DNA from: a bacterium
Lineage (GTDB): Bacteria; Planctomycetota; UBA1135; UBA2386
DNA length: 64,000 nucleotides
NCBI GenBank assembly: GCA_030432695.1
Contig: JAUILN010000001.1
Span: forward strand, 310,001-374,000
Reading direction: 5' to 3'
Part shown: piece after piece, positions 19,512 to 27,820 of the stretch
Numbering within the stretch: position 1 is the stretch's first letter
Layout of the letters: every line of letters starts with the position of its first letter
Notes under the pieces: generated by a model
The model's input: only the letters and a program-made list of their open reading frames with translations
The model's database searches: none
What the model was told of the DNA's origin: nothing
Made by a program: the position numbers and the translations under genes

Positions 19512-20543
19512 ATGCGATCCACCCTTCTCCCGCTCTGCACCCTCCTCCTCTCGTCCATGGCCGCCGCGCAGGTCGTCGCGAGCGACGACTTCTCGTACAC
19601 GGGCGCTCTCACCAGCAACGGCTGGGTCGCGCACAGTGGTGCCGGCAACAAGGTCATCATGTCGAACGGCAGCCATGCCACACTCGACCAGAGTTCGGGC
19701 TCCGGCGAGGACGACAGCCTGGTCTTCCCCCCGTTCGGTGCGACCGACCGCGTGTTCGCGTCGTTCCGCTTCCGCGTTCCTTCGGGCAGCCCCGTCAACC
19801 CCGACGGCCAAGGCCTCTACTTCGCGCACTTCAAGGACTCCGCCACGTCGTTCCGTGGGCGCACCGGCCTTCTGAGCCCGGCGAGCGCCGGCGACTTCGT
19901 ACTCGCCATCAACGCCGACAGCTCCGACCTCGGCGTCGGGGCCGCTTGGCCTTCCGACCTCTCGTTCGACACCTGGTACGCGGTGGTGATCTCGTGGGAT
20001 GCGAGCACCGGCACGAGCGAACTCTGGCTCGACCCGACCTGCGGTAGCGGATCGAGCATCACGCACACCGGCGGCTTCACCGGCGACGCCATCGAGGCCT
20101 TCGCCTTGCGTCAGTCGAACGACTACACGGGGCTCATCGACGTCGACGACATCGTCGTCGGCGGCTCGTTCGCCGACGTGCTCCCTGGCACCGGTAGCTT
20201 CTCGAGCAGCTGCGCCGGTTGCGCCGGTGCGACCCAGGCTGTGTCTGGCAGCCCGAACATCGGCGGCAACGTCTACTACAGCGTCCCGAACGCGACCGGC
20301 ATCTTGTTCGGTTTCGTCAGCGTCTGTTCGCAGATCTGCCCGGCCGGTTGCAGCGTCGGTTCCGACTCCTCGATCCTGATCAACGGTCCGGACGTGATGC
20401 TGGCGGTGCCTTGCGACCCCGCGCTGATCGGCGGCAGCCTGTTCTCGCAGGGCGTGGTGCTCGGCAACGGCGGATGCTCGGCAAGCATCTTCATGGTCGA
20501 CGTCGCGCTGTCCGACACGATCCAGACGACCTTCGGAAGCTGA
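19512..20543 (+). CDS. secreted jelly-roll (LamG-like) protein with conserved C-terminal module
   Basis: A 343-residue exported protein. The signal peptide is residues 1-20 (MRSTLLPLCTLLLSSMAAAQ). Residues 22-225 form a concanavalin/LamG-like jelly roll (VVASDDFSYTGALTSNGWVAH; WYAVVISWDASTG; GLIDVDDIVVGG). After a linker with CAGCAG, residues ~240-343 form a second cysteine-containing beta module. This module ends LSDTIQTTFGS, a C-terminal pattern I associate with many secreted proteins of marine planctomycetes. There is no visible C-terminal sorting helix. The start is the ATG at 19512, directly before the signal peptide. It separates the ABC cluster from the DUF58 cluster. Confidence 0.85.
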   Translation: MRSTLLPLCTLLLSSMAAAQVVASDDFSYTGALTSNGWVAHSGAGNKVIMSNGSHATLDQSSGSGEDDSLVFPPFGATDRVFASFRFRVPSGSPVNPDGQGLYFAHFKDSATSFRGRTGLLSPASAGDFVLAINADSSDLGVGAAWPSDLSFDTWYAVVISWDASTGTSELWLDPTCGSGSSITHTGGFTGDAIEAFALRQSNDYTGLIDVDDIVVGGSFADVLPGTGSFSSSCAGCAGATQAVSGSPNIGGNVYYSVPNATGILFGFVSVCSQICPAGCSVGSDSSILINGPDVMLAVPCDPALIGGSLFSQGVVLGNGGCSASIFMVDVALSDTIQTTFGS

Positions 20544-20696
20544 GGCTTCCGGCGGCTGCCCGGCACTCGGACGGCGATCTCGACCGCCGCGCCAGGCCGG
20601 GCTCCGTGGCGCTACCCGGCGCTTCGGGGTGCGGGGAGCGCGGCGAGTCGCCCCCATTCGGATACCGCAGGAGGTCGCGCTGGGTATCGTGTCCCG

Positions 20697-21677
20697 ATGC
20701 CCGGCTCGCAGACCCTCGACCGATTCCTCGGTGCGTGGAGTTTCCGCCAGCGCGTCTCGCGCGCCGCCGCTGCGGCGTTCGTGCACGGTGCGACCCTGCT
20801 GGTCGTATCGACTGCTGTGGGTCTGGTCTTGCCCGATGGGTCGACCTGGCTCGATCCGTGCCTCGTCTTGCTGTGGGTCGCGCTGGTCGGGATCGAAGTC
20901 GGGCGGTCGCGGCCCGATGGCCGTCGACTGGATCGGCAGTTCGGTCTCGGCGATCGGCTGCGGACCGTGCTGGACGCGCGGACCCGGGCGCACGCGCCGA
21001 CCCTGCTCGCGTGGTTGGAGCGGGACGTCGCCACGAAGGTCGCCGGTGCCATCCCGCGCCGTCGCCGGGTTCGGCTCGGTCGACTCCGCTTTGCGGTCTG
21101 GCTGCTGCTGGTCGCGCTGGCGTTGAAGATGCTGACCCTGCCTGCGCCGCCTGGCGAATTGCCACTCGCCTCGTTGGGTGGGAATGCCCCCGTGCCGGTG
21201 CCCGCGCTCGTCGCGGCGGCGCCGGCCGAGAGTCCACCCGAGGGAGGCGGGAGCGGCGAGGAGGATCCGCAGGAGCAGCCCTCCGACGAGCCGCCGCCGC
21301 CGAAGGAGGAGCCGAACGACGACCCGACGGAGCAGGATCCCCAGGACCCCGATCTGGGCCCCGCCGAGGACCTGCTCGAGGATCTACCCGACCTGAAGGG
21401 CTTCGCCGCGCCGCAGTTCGTCGGCGAGGGGGAGTCGGACACCGTGACCGCACCGACCGCTGCACTCGACGAATTGCCCGGTGCGCCGGTGGGCTCGACC
21501 ACGCCGACAGCGAGCCGCGGCGGGGGGGAGCAACCCGATCCGCCGTCGGCCGAGCCGAAGCTCGACTTCGAGCGCGCCCGCGAGGACGCATTGCGCGCGC
21601 GCCACGTCCGCGACGACGAGCGCTCCTTCGTCCGCGCCTGGTTCGATCGCCTGGTCGAGAGCGAGCGCAGGCGATGA
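20697..21677 (+). CDS. membrane protein with proline/glutamate-rich domain, function unknown
   Basis: A 326-residue protein. Two membrane helices lie at about 24-63 and a third at 126-144. The region 170-235 is low-complexity (Pro, Glu, Asp), followed by an acidic tail. The charged end RHVRDDERSFVRAWFDRLVESERR is probably helical. It lies immediately upstream of, and overlaps by 4 bp (ATGA), a DUF58 gene, in a cluster ending with a BatA-like gene. Membrane proteins of similar build occur in MoxR/DUF58/VWA operons, so a role as an anchor or chaperone partner is a guess. The ATG at 20697 is the first start compatible with the membrane helices. Confidence 0.75.
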   Translation: MPGSQTLDRFLGAWSFRQRVSRAAAAAFVHGATLLVVSTAVGLVLPDGSTWLDPCLVLLWVALVGIEVGRSRPDGRRLDRQFGLGDRLRTVLDARTRAHAPTLLAWLERDVATKVAGAIPRRRRVRLGRLRFAVWLLLVALALKMLTLPAPPGELPLASLGGNAPVPVPALVAAAPAESPPEGGGSGEEDPQEQPSDEPPPPKEEPNDDPTEQDPQDPDLGPAEDLLEDLPDLKGFAAPQFVGEGESDTVTAPTAALDELPGAPVGSTTPTASRGGGEQPDPPSAEPKLDFERAREDALRARHVRDDERSFVRAWFDRLVESERRR

Positions 21678-22537
21678 GCAGCGCCTTCGACGCGCCGTTC
21701 CGTCGCCTGCTCGCCGAGGTGGTGGCCCGGGCGGGGAGCCTCCGGGCCCGCGAGGACGAGGACGCCCACGCCCGCCGGCGGGTGCGCGCCGACCGCGGTA
21801 CCTTCGCCGGCCACCGGCGCTACTCGCTCGGCGACGACCTGCGCCGCGTCGACTGGAACGCCTACGCGCGCAGTCGCGAGCTGTTCGTGAAGCTCTTCGA
21901 GGAGGAGGAGCGGCGCGGTCTGGTGCTGGTCGTCGACTGCACGCCGAGTATGCGGGTGGGAACTCCGTCGCGGCTGCAGGGCGCGCAGCGGCTGGCGGCG
22001 TTGGTCGGCGCCGTGGCGCTGGCGCGCGTGGGAACGGTGCGGGTCTGTCAGCCGGGCAAGGTCGTGAGCCTGGAGGGCGGCGCCAGGATCGACGCGCTCC
22101 TCGGCGCGCTCGACGAGCTGCGGGCCGACCAGACCGATCCGGGAGCGCTCTGGTCGACGGTGCTCTCCGAGCGGTTGCGCGGCCGCGTGCTGTGGATCTC
22201 CGACTTCGCCGACCTCGGCGAGACGCGGGCCGGCCTCAAGCGACTCGCCCCGCGGCGGCGGGATCTGCTCGGGTTGCTCCCGGAGCTCGCCGAGGACCGG
22301 TTGCCCGAGCAGGACGGCTGGCTCGCCCTGGTCGACGCCGAGAGCGGCGAGCGGGTGCGGACCCGGGTCGACGCACGCCTGCGGCGGGCGGTGGGCCTGG
22401 AGCTGGAGCGGCTGGCGCGAGGACAGGACGAGGTGTTCGCGCGCGCTGGCGTGCCCCTGCTCCGGGTCGCGCTGCCACCGGCGGAGTCGACCTCGGTGGC
22501 GGCGTGGCTCGGGGGTGGGTGGCTGGATCGGGTGTGA
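21674..22537 (+). CDS. DUF58 domain protein
   Basis: A 287-residue protein. The DUF58 hallmark YSLGDDLRRVDWNAYARS is at about residues 45-62, followed by a degenerate von Willebrand A fold (VLVVDCTPSMRVG near 80-92, SDFADL later). DUF58 proteins accompany MoxR ATPases and BatA/BatB-type VWA proteins and are thought to assist assembly of periplasmic or metal-containing complexes. Here no MoxR gene is adjacent, upstream or downstream. The gene overlaps its predecessor by ATGA, so the two are translationally coupled. Confidence 0.93.
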   Translation: MSSAFDAPFRRLLAEVVARAGSLRAREDEDAHARRRVRADRGTFAGHRRYSLGDDLRRVDWNAYARSRELFVKLFEEEERRGLVLVVDCTPSMRVGTPSRLQGAQRLAALVGAVALARVGTVRVCQPGKVVSLEGGARIDALLGALDELRADQTDPGALWSTVLSERLRGRVLWISDFADLGETRAGLKRLAPRRRDLLGLLPELAEDRLPEQDGWLALVDAESGERVRTRVDARLRRAVGLELERLARGQDEVFARAGVPLLRVALPPAESTSVAAWLGGGWLDRV

Positions 22538-22613
22538 GGGCGGGGCAGTGTCGGTCATCCTCCGACCGATCTGCACTTGACGCCGACTCGCGCGAGTTCT
22601 GCACTCGGGGGCC

Positions 22614-24272
22614 TTGACCCTCGACCATCCTTGGCGACTGCTGGGCCTGCTGATCCTGCCGGTGCTGTACTGGCTGGCGCTGCCGCCGCGTCCGCGGCGT
22701 GAATCGCTGACTGCGCACCTGGGTCAGTGGCAGGCGGCGCTGAGTCGGATCGGGCGGCGGCCGGTGCGGTTCCGGCGGCTGCGGTTCTGGCTGCTCGCGC
22801 TGGCGGCCGGGGCGCTGGCGCTGGCGAGCGCGGAACCGCGGGTCGGCGCGCGGCCGGGCGCCGCCGAACTGGTGATCCTGTTGGACGACTCGGCGAGTCT
22901 CGGTGCGGTCGACGAGCTGAGGGGCGAGCCGCGCGACGGACCCGGCGCCGGTCCGTCGACCGCGTTCGTGCGCGCCCGAGCGCGGATCGCCGAGGTCCTG
23001 GCCGCGCGGCCTGCGGGGGTCGAGGTCCGGCTGGCGCGCTGTGCGGCCGAGGCGCGGATCCACCGGGGCACCGACGAGGAACTCCTCGAGGCGCTCGGGG
23101 AGGGGCCTCGGTGCGAAGGCTTGCGGGTCGATCTCGCAGCGCTGGCCCGGGAGCTGGCGGGCGATCCCGCGCGGGCCGTATGGACCTTGACCGATGCCCG
23201 CGGGGGTGTCGACCTGCCGACGGACGGTGGGCTCACCGTGACCTCGGGCGAGTTCGCGGGCCCCAACCGCGGGCTCGTCGACTTGACGCTCCGCGACTCC
23301 TGGCCGCTGCCGGACCTGCGTCTCGACGTCCAGGTCCTCGGGCCGGCGGGGGAGTCACCCTCGCTGGCGGTTGCCGGCGCCGCGGTGCCGGCCCAGGATG
23401 CGGTGGCGACCTGGGACTTCGATCCTTCGGCGGGCGTGTGGCGTGGATCGCTCGCGCTGCGGCGGGTAGCGGGTGGCGTCTGCAGCGTGGAGATCGCCGG
23501 CCCGCGGGATCCGCTCGAGGCCGACGACCTGGTACGCCTGCCGATCCCGCCTCCTCCGGCGCCGCGGATCGGCCTGCTCGCCGCGGGTGTACCCGATTCG
23601 TCGCTCGGCCTCGCCGCCGAGGCCTTGGCAGACCTCGCCGGTGGCGGCGAGGTGGTCGACGGTGCGGCAGGCGGGGAGTTCGGCCTGCTGCTCGCGGATG
23701 ACGGGACGCTGATCTGGCCCGCGGGCGGGCGGCTCTGGGGTTTCGGCAGCCGGTTCGTCGGGGAGGGCGAACCGGTTTCGGGGCCGGGCACGCCCCGGCG
23801 CGAGCCGTTGGCCGTCGACTGGGACCGCGAACACCCGCTGACCCGCGGGGTCGACCTGTCGGAGTTGGTGGTTCGGGCCGCACTCGCGGTCGAGGACCTG
23901 CCTTCGGGTCCCGGAGTGATGCCACTGATCCACTCCACCGCCGGGCCCCTGTTGGTCGCGGTCGAGCGAGGCGACCTGCGGGCGCTGGTCGCGGCGTTCC
24001 GGCTGGGCGACTCGAACCTGCCGCTGCTGCCAGCCTTCCCGCAGTTGCTCCGCCGCTCGTTGTCGTGGTGCTACGGGGTCGAGGGGCTGCTCGACCGCGC
24101 GGGGCCGCTCGACGGGCTGCTCGACCGAGAGGAAAGCGATCTGTCGCGCTCGGCCGGGGCCGAGCCCGGTGACCTCCGGCCGATCCCACCACTCCGCGAT
24201 CCCGGCGCGAGGTTGGCTGTCCCGCTGGTGCTCCTGGCGATGCTTCTGTTGGGGATCCGGGTCTGGGCGTAG
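22614..24272 (+). CDS. BatA/VWA-like membrane protein
   Basis: A 552-residue protein. It begins with the 'aerotolerance regulator N-terminal' segment: a membrane helix (about 8-24), a basic loop and a second helix (58-75). A von Willebrand A domain follows, with the MIDAS start DDSAS (near residue 91). The middle is beta-rich, and a late region (SFRLGDSNLPLLPAFPQLL-like) matches proteins of the BatA family in which a GATase-like domain sits. A final helix occupies about 530-549. The start is TTG at 22614 (LTLDHPWRLLGLL); no upstream ATG gives a family-like N-terminus. It is the last gene of the DUF58 cluster. Confidence 0.85.
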   Translation: MTLDHPWRLLGLLILPVLYWLALPPRPRRESLTAHLGQWQAALSRIGRRPVRFRRLRFWLLALAAGALALASAEPRVGARPGAAELVILLDDSASLGAVDELRGEPRDGPGAGPSTAFVRARARIAEVLAARPAGVEVRLARCAAEARIHRGTDEELLEALGEGPRCEGLRVDLAALARELAGDPARAVWTLTDARGGVDLPTDGGLTVTSGEFAGPNRGLVDLTLRDSWPLPDLRLDVQVLGPAGESPSLAVAGAAVPAQDAVATWDFDPSAGVWRGSLALRRVAGGVCSVEIAGPRDPLEADDLVRLPIPPPPAPRIGLLAAGVPDSSLGLAAEALADLAGGGEVVDGAAGGEFGLLLADDGTLIWPAGGRLWGFGSRFVGEGEPVSGPGTPRREPLAVDWDREHPLTRGVDLSELVVRAALAVEDLPSGPGVMPLIHSTAGPLLVAVERGDLRALVAAFRLGDSNLPLLPAFPQLLRRSLSWCYGVEGLLDRAGPLDGLLDREESDLSRSAGAEPGDLRPIPPLRDPGARLAVPLVLLAMLLLGIRVWA

Positions 24273-24362
24273 GCTCCCAGGTCTCTCGGGCGGGGTCGGG
24301 GGTGGGTCGAGGGCCGGATCAGGGGTGGCGGGCTACGAAGTGAAGTGATGTCCGCCAGCCGC

Positions 24363-24391
24363 TTGCATGTGTGGGAGCGTCCGCTTAGCAT
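24363..24391 (+). promoter_or_regulatory. candidate promoter of rplC
   Basis: TTGCAT (24363-24368), a 17-bp spacer, and TAGCAT (24386-24391), 42 bp before the rplC ATG. Good match to a housekeeping sigma-factor promoter. Confidence 0.5.
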
Positions 24392-24433
24392 GCTCGGCCC
24401 TTTTGCGCCGCGCAGCGCGCCAGATTGCGAGCC

Positions 24434-25153
24434 ATGACCATCGGGATCCTCGGAAAGAAGCTGGGCATGACCCAGCTGTTCCAGCCGGACGGCACCTGGG
24501 TGCCTGTCACCGTCGTCCAGGCAGGCCCCTGCAAGGTCCTGCAGGTGAAGGCGCGTGAAGCGTCCGAGCTGCCGGAAGAACATCGCCAGGCGTCGACCAA
24601 CCGCGGACGCAAGTCCGGCAAGTTGGAGCGGCCGCGCCGCGACGACGGCTACTACGCGGTGCAGGTCGGCTTCGACGAGAAGCCGGAGAAGGCCAGCTCG
24701 AAGGCCGAGTTGGGCCACTGCGCCAAGGCGGGAGCCGCGCCGGTGCGCCTGATCAAGGAGTTTCGCACCGAGTCGATGCCGAGCGTCGCGCAGGGTGAGG
24801 ACCTCACGGTGGCGCAGTTCGCCGAGGTCAAGCGGGTCGACGTCACCGGCACCAGCAAGGGCCGTGGTTTCGCAGGCACCATCAAGCGCTACGGCTTCGC
24901 TCGCCAGCGCACCACCCACGGCAACAGCAAGGCGCACCGCAAGCTGGGTGGCATCGGTCGTATGTATTCGACGATGAAGGGTGTGCCGAAGGGCAAGAAG
25001 ATGCCGGGCCACTACGGCGTCGCGAAGATCACCGTCCAGAACCTGGAGGTGGTCAAGATCGACGAAGAGCGCAACCTGCTTTACCTGCGCGGTGCGGTGC
25101 CCGGTCACCGCAACGCCTACCTGATGATCCAGAAGTCGGTGAAGACGCGCTGA
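24434..25153 (+). CDS. rplC: 50S ribosomal protein uL3
   Basis: A 239-residue ribosomal protein that binds 23S rRNA near the peptidyl-transferase centre. It starts MTIGILGKKLGMTQLF and contains the L3 blocks VDVTGTSKGRGFAGTIKRY, HGNSKAHRKLGGIG and KKMPGHYGVAKITVQNL. It is longer than E. coli L3 (209) because of an insert at about 45-75 rich in Arg and Glu, which matches L3 of several phyla. rplC normally begins or lies inside the S10 operon next to rpsJ and rplD; here neither is present, and it has its own promoter. The start at 24434 gives the family N-terminus; a TTG 9 bp upstream is an unlikely alternative. Confidence 0.95.
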   Translation: MTIGILGKKLGMTQLFQPDGTWVPVTVVQAGPCKVLQVKAREASELPEEHRQASTNRGRKSGKLERPRRDDGYYAVQVGFDEKPEKASSKAELGHCAKAGAAPVRLIKEFRTESMPSVAQGEDLTVAQFAEVKRVDVTGTSKGRGFAGTIKRYGFARQRTTHGNSKAHRKLGGIGRMYSTMKGVPKGKKMPGHYGVAKITVQNLEVVKIDEERNLLYLRGAVPGHRNAYLMIQKSVKTR

Positions 25154-25294
25154 TCGCCTGGCGCGCCGCCGACCCGCCCGCAGCGGTTTCCGGTCCAGCT
25201 CGGATCCTGCTGCACGTCAGCGTGTGCTGCACGTCCTCTACCGCACCTCGATCAACTCCGCACGTCGAGTAACTCCGACAAGGGACCGAACCAG

Positions 25295-25474
25295 ATGGCT
25301 ATCGTCCGTCGCAAGTCCAACGGCTGCCGCCGCGGCGCCTTCAAGAAGAAGACCATGTGCAAGGGATGGGCGGCCCACCGCTCCACCCGTGGGACCACCA
25401 AGCCGATCGTGAGGATTCCTCTCGAAGGCGAGTCCGCGCGCAAGGCCGAAGAAGAGTCCAAGTCGGACGACTGA
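25295..25474 (+). CDS. small basic protein after rplC, possibly ribosome-associated
   Basis: A 59-residue protein starting MAIVRRKSNGCRRGAFKKK, with two cysteines (Cys11, Cys22), a strongly basic first half and a markedly acidic tail (EAEEESKSDD-like). AAGGGA lies about 9 nt before the ATG. It follows rplC by 141 bp on the same strand. Size, charge and position suggest a ribosomal or RNA-binding protein, but it does not match bL28, bL32, bL33, bL35, bS21 or Thx as I know them; only the first few residues recall bL32. The function is therefore unassigned. It is short, but the base-composition pattern and ribosome-binding site support real coding. Confidence 0.65.
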   Translation: MAIVRRKSNGCRRGAFKKKTMCKGWAAHRSTRGTTKPIVRIPLEGESARKAEEESKSDD

Positions 25475-25477
25475 TCG

Positions 25478-25579
25478 GGTCTGCTGGCTGAGCAGGTCTG
25501 ACGGTGCTGTTGGTCTGACGGTGCTGTAGGTCTGACGGTGCTGTAGGTCTGACGGTGCTGCAGATCTGGCGGCTGATCG
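25478..25579. repeat. 17-bp tandem repeat, four good copies plus flanking decayed ones
   Basis: Units of ggtctgacggtgctgtN start at 25495, 25512, 25529 and 25546. Decayed units on both sides keep the 17-bp phase (25478 and 25563). The array begins 4 bp after the stop of the small basic protein gene and ends 65 bp before the flavoprotein gene. Confidence 0.9.
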
Positions 25580-25643
25580 TCAGAATGGCCGGTGGCGGAG
25601 GTCGGCGATCCGCCCGACGTGTGTCCGCTGGAGTGCGGAGCTC

Positions 25644-26888
25644 ATGGGTTCCAAGGCGACTCCGGATCGCGCCGATGTGCTGGTCGTAGGAGCGGGCGCC
25701 GCGGGACTCATGGCGAGCGCCGTCGCCGCTGGCCGCGGCCTCGAAGTCGTTCTCCTCGAGAAGAACGCTCGGCCCGGCCTGAAGATCCTGATCAGTGGCG
25801 GAGGACGCTGCAACCTCACCACGACGCTTCGGGGTCGTGCTCTGGAGGCGCAGTACGGCGAGCGTCGTGGGCGTTGGTTGCGCCACGCTCTCCGTAGCTT
25901 CCAGCCGGACGCGCTGCGGTCGCTCGTCGAACGGCTCGGCGTGCCGCTCAGGGAGGAGGATCTCGACAAGGTCTTCCCGGTCAGCGGCCGGTCGAGGGAT
26001 GTGCTCGACGCGTTCGTGCGCCACGCGGTGGCCCAGGGGGTCGATCTGGTGCGCGAGGCTCCAGTAGAGGGGCTCCGCGCGATCCCGGGAGCAGGCTTCG
26101 AGGTCGTCACGCCGCGGGGCCGCTACGCTGCTTCGCGCGTGGTGCTCTGTACGGGTGGCCTCAGCTACCCCAAGACCGGCGCGACCGGGGACGGTTACCG
26201 CTTCGTGCAGGAACTCGGACACACGTTGGTGCCACCGGTCCCGGCACTGGCGCCGCTGGGTCTCGACCTGCCGTGGCTGAACCAGCTGCAGGGCTTGGTG
26301 CTCGATGCGCGGTTACGCCTCGTGGACGTCGGGGGCCGGCGGTTGGTCGAGCGCCGGCGACCGACCCTGATCACGCACCGTGGCCTCTCGGGGCCTGCGC
26401 CCATGGACGTCTCGGGCTACATCGAGGAGCGGCACGGCTTCGGCTGCACCCTGTGTCTCGACCTCGCTCCCGAGCGCCGCGCCGAAGACATCGACGCGGC
26501 GTTGATCGCCGCGGGACGAGGCGGCGAGGGGCGGCGCGCGGTCCAGCACCTCCTGCCGGCCGAGATCCCCGAGCGGCTGCGGCTCGCGCTCGCCGAGCAA
26601 GCCGGTGCGCAGGGCAGTGTCGCGGAGCTGCGGCGCGAGGCCCGGCGGCGGTTGGTCGAATCGGTCAAGGACCTGCGCCTGCCGGTCGAACGGAGTCTCG
26701 GCTTCGGTGCCGCGGAGGTGACCCGCGGCGGCGTGCCGCTGGACGAGGTCGACCCGCGGACCATGGAGTCCCGCTTGGTCCCCGGGCTGTTCCTTTGCGG
26801 TGAGATCCTCGACGTCGACGGACCGATCGGCGGATTCAACTTCCAGGCGGCGTTCGCCACGGGTCGGCTCGCCGGTCTCAACGTCTGA
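25644..26888 (+). CDS. NAD(P)/FAD-dependent oxidoreductase of the HI0933/YhiN family
   Basis: A 414-residue flavoprotein. The FAD-binding motif VLVVGAGAAGLMAS is at residues 13-26, and ISGGGRCNLT, the family signature, at about 50-59. The middle domain covers 190-340. The C-terminal FAD-contact block PGLFLCGEILDVDGPIGGFN is present near 385-404. Length agrees with the family (390-420). HI0933/YhiN (BaiN-like) proteins are soluble; in gut Clostridia BaiN acts in bile-acid reduction, but the physiological reaction here is unknown. The start at 25644 puts the dinucleotide motif at the usual place. No functional neighbours. Confidence 0.93.
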   Translation: MGSKATPDRADVLVVGAGAAGLMASAVAAGRGLEVVLLEKNARPGLKILISGGGRCNLTTTLRGRALEAQYGERRGRWLRHALRSFQPDALRSLVERLGVPLREEDLDKVFPVSGRSRDVLDAFVRHAVAQGVDLVREAPVEGLRAIPGAGFEVVTPRGRYAASRVVLCTGGLSYPKTGATGDGYRFVQELGHTLVPPVPALAPLGLDLPWLNQLQGLVLDARLRLVDVGGRRLVERRRPTLITHRGLSGPAPMDVSGYIEERHGFGCTLCLDLAPERRAEDIDAALIAAGRGGEGRRAVQHLLPAEIPERLRLALAEQAGAQGSVAELRREARRRLVESVKDLRLPVERSLGFGAAEVTRGGVPLDEVDPRTMESRLVPGLFLCGEILDVDGPIGGFNFQAAFATGRLAGLNV

Positions 26889-26897
26889 CGACGCCCG

Positions 26898-27755
26898 TCA
26901 GGAGTCTTTCGGAGCCGCACCGCGGTAGGACTCTTCCAGTGCCGGGAATCGCCCTGCTCGAACGTCTTGGACGTATTCGGCACCGGCGCCGCGGATCTCC
27001 GCGGCGAGTTCGCGGTAGCGACGCACGAAGCGGGGCCGGAACCGCTCGAACATGCCGAGCATGTCGTGCGTCACCAGCACCTGGCCGTCGCAGTGCGGGC
27101 CGGCGCCGATGCCGATCGTCGGGATCTCCAGCGCGGCGGTGACCTCGGCCGCCAAGTCGCTCGGGATCTTCTCGAGCACCACACCGAAGGCGCCGGAGTC
27201 CTGCAGGATGTGCGCGTCCTCGAGCAGTCGCTGGCGATCCTCGGTCTGGCGACCGCGCACCCGGTAGGTGCCGAACTGATGGATGCTCTGTGGCGTGAGG
27301 CCGAGGTGACCCATCACCGGCACGCCGGCCTCCGCGATGCGTCGCACCTGTTGGGCGACCTCGCGACCCCCTTCGAGCTTCACGGCTTCGACCCGGCCCT
27401 CCTTCATCAACCTGCCGGCGTTGCGCAGCGCGTCCTCGGCGTTGGTCTGGTAGGAGAGGAACGGCATGTCGCCGACCACGAACGCGCGGCGCGCCGCGCT
27501 GGCGACGATCCGACAGTGGTAGACCATCTGGTCCATCGTGACCGGGACCGTGGTGTCTTCGCCCTGCACGACGTTGGCCAGCGAATCACCTACGAGCAGC
27601 ACGTCGAGGCCCGCCGTATCCAGCAAGCTGGCCAGCAGGTGGTCGTACGCGGTGAGCACGGCGATACGGGTGCCGTCGCGCTTCATCGCCCGCAGCTCCT
27701 CGGTCGTTACCTTCGGGCGGGATTGGACGTCTGGTGCTCTGGAGTGGTCGGCCAT
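26898..27755 (-). CDS. panB: 3-methyl-2-oxobutanoate hydroxymethyltransferase
   Basis: A 285-residue cytoplasmic enzyme that transfers a hydroxymethyl group from 5,10-methylene-THF to alpha-ketoisovalerate, the first committed step of pantothenate and CoA synthesis. Family blocks are visible: VLTAYDHLLASLLDTAGLD, LVGDSLANVV (metal ligand Asp), DMPFLSYQ, VKLEGG, MGHLGLTPQS, and VLEKIP with the catalytic Glu. I chose the start MADHSRAPDV at 27755. An in-frame GTG/ATG further up (to 27824) would overlap the pcnB stop and add a non-conserved Pro-rich stretch. It is 65 bp downstream of pcnB and likely in the dusB-pcnB-panB transcription unit. No panC follows. Confidence 0.95.
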   Translation of the reverse strand: MADHSRAPDVQSRPKVTTEELRAMKRDGTRIAVLTAYDHLLASLLDTAGLDVLLVGDSLANVVQGEDTTVPVTMDQMVYHCRIVASAARRAFVVGDMPFLSYQTNAEDALRNAGRLMKEGRVEAVKLEGGREVAQQVRRIAEAGVPVMGHLGLTPQSIHQFGTYRVRGRQTEDRQRLLEDAHILQDSGAFGVVLEKIPSDLAAEVTAALEIPTIGIGAGPHCDGQVLVTHDMLGMFERFRPRFVRRYRELAAEIRGAGAEYVQDVRAGRFPALEESYRGAAPKDS

Positions 27756-27820
27756 CGTTGGGGGCGGGACCGGGGAAGGGGCCGGCTGAGCGGGGTCGGA
27801 CAGCGACCACCGCCCGAGCG

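Noticed and set aside
20219..21673. Long fused frame running into the DUF58 gene
   Set aside because: Its first 480 codons are out of frame with the jelly-roll and Pro/Glu-rich proteins, which are real; DUF58 homology begins at the ATG at 21674.
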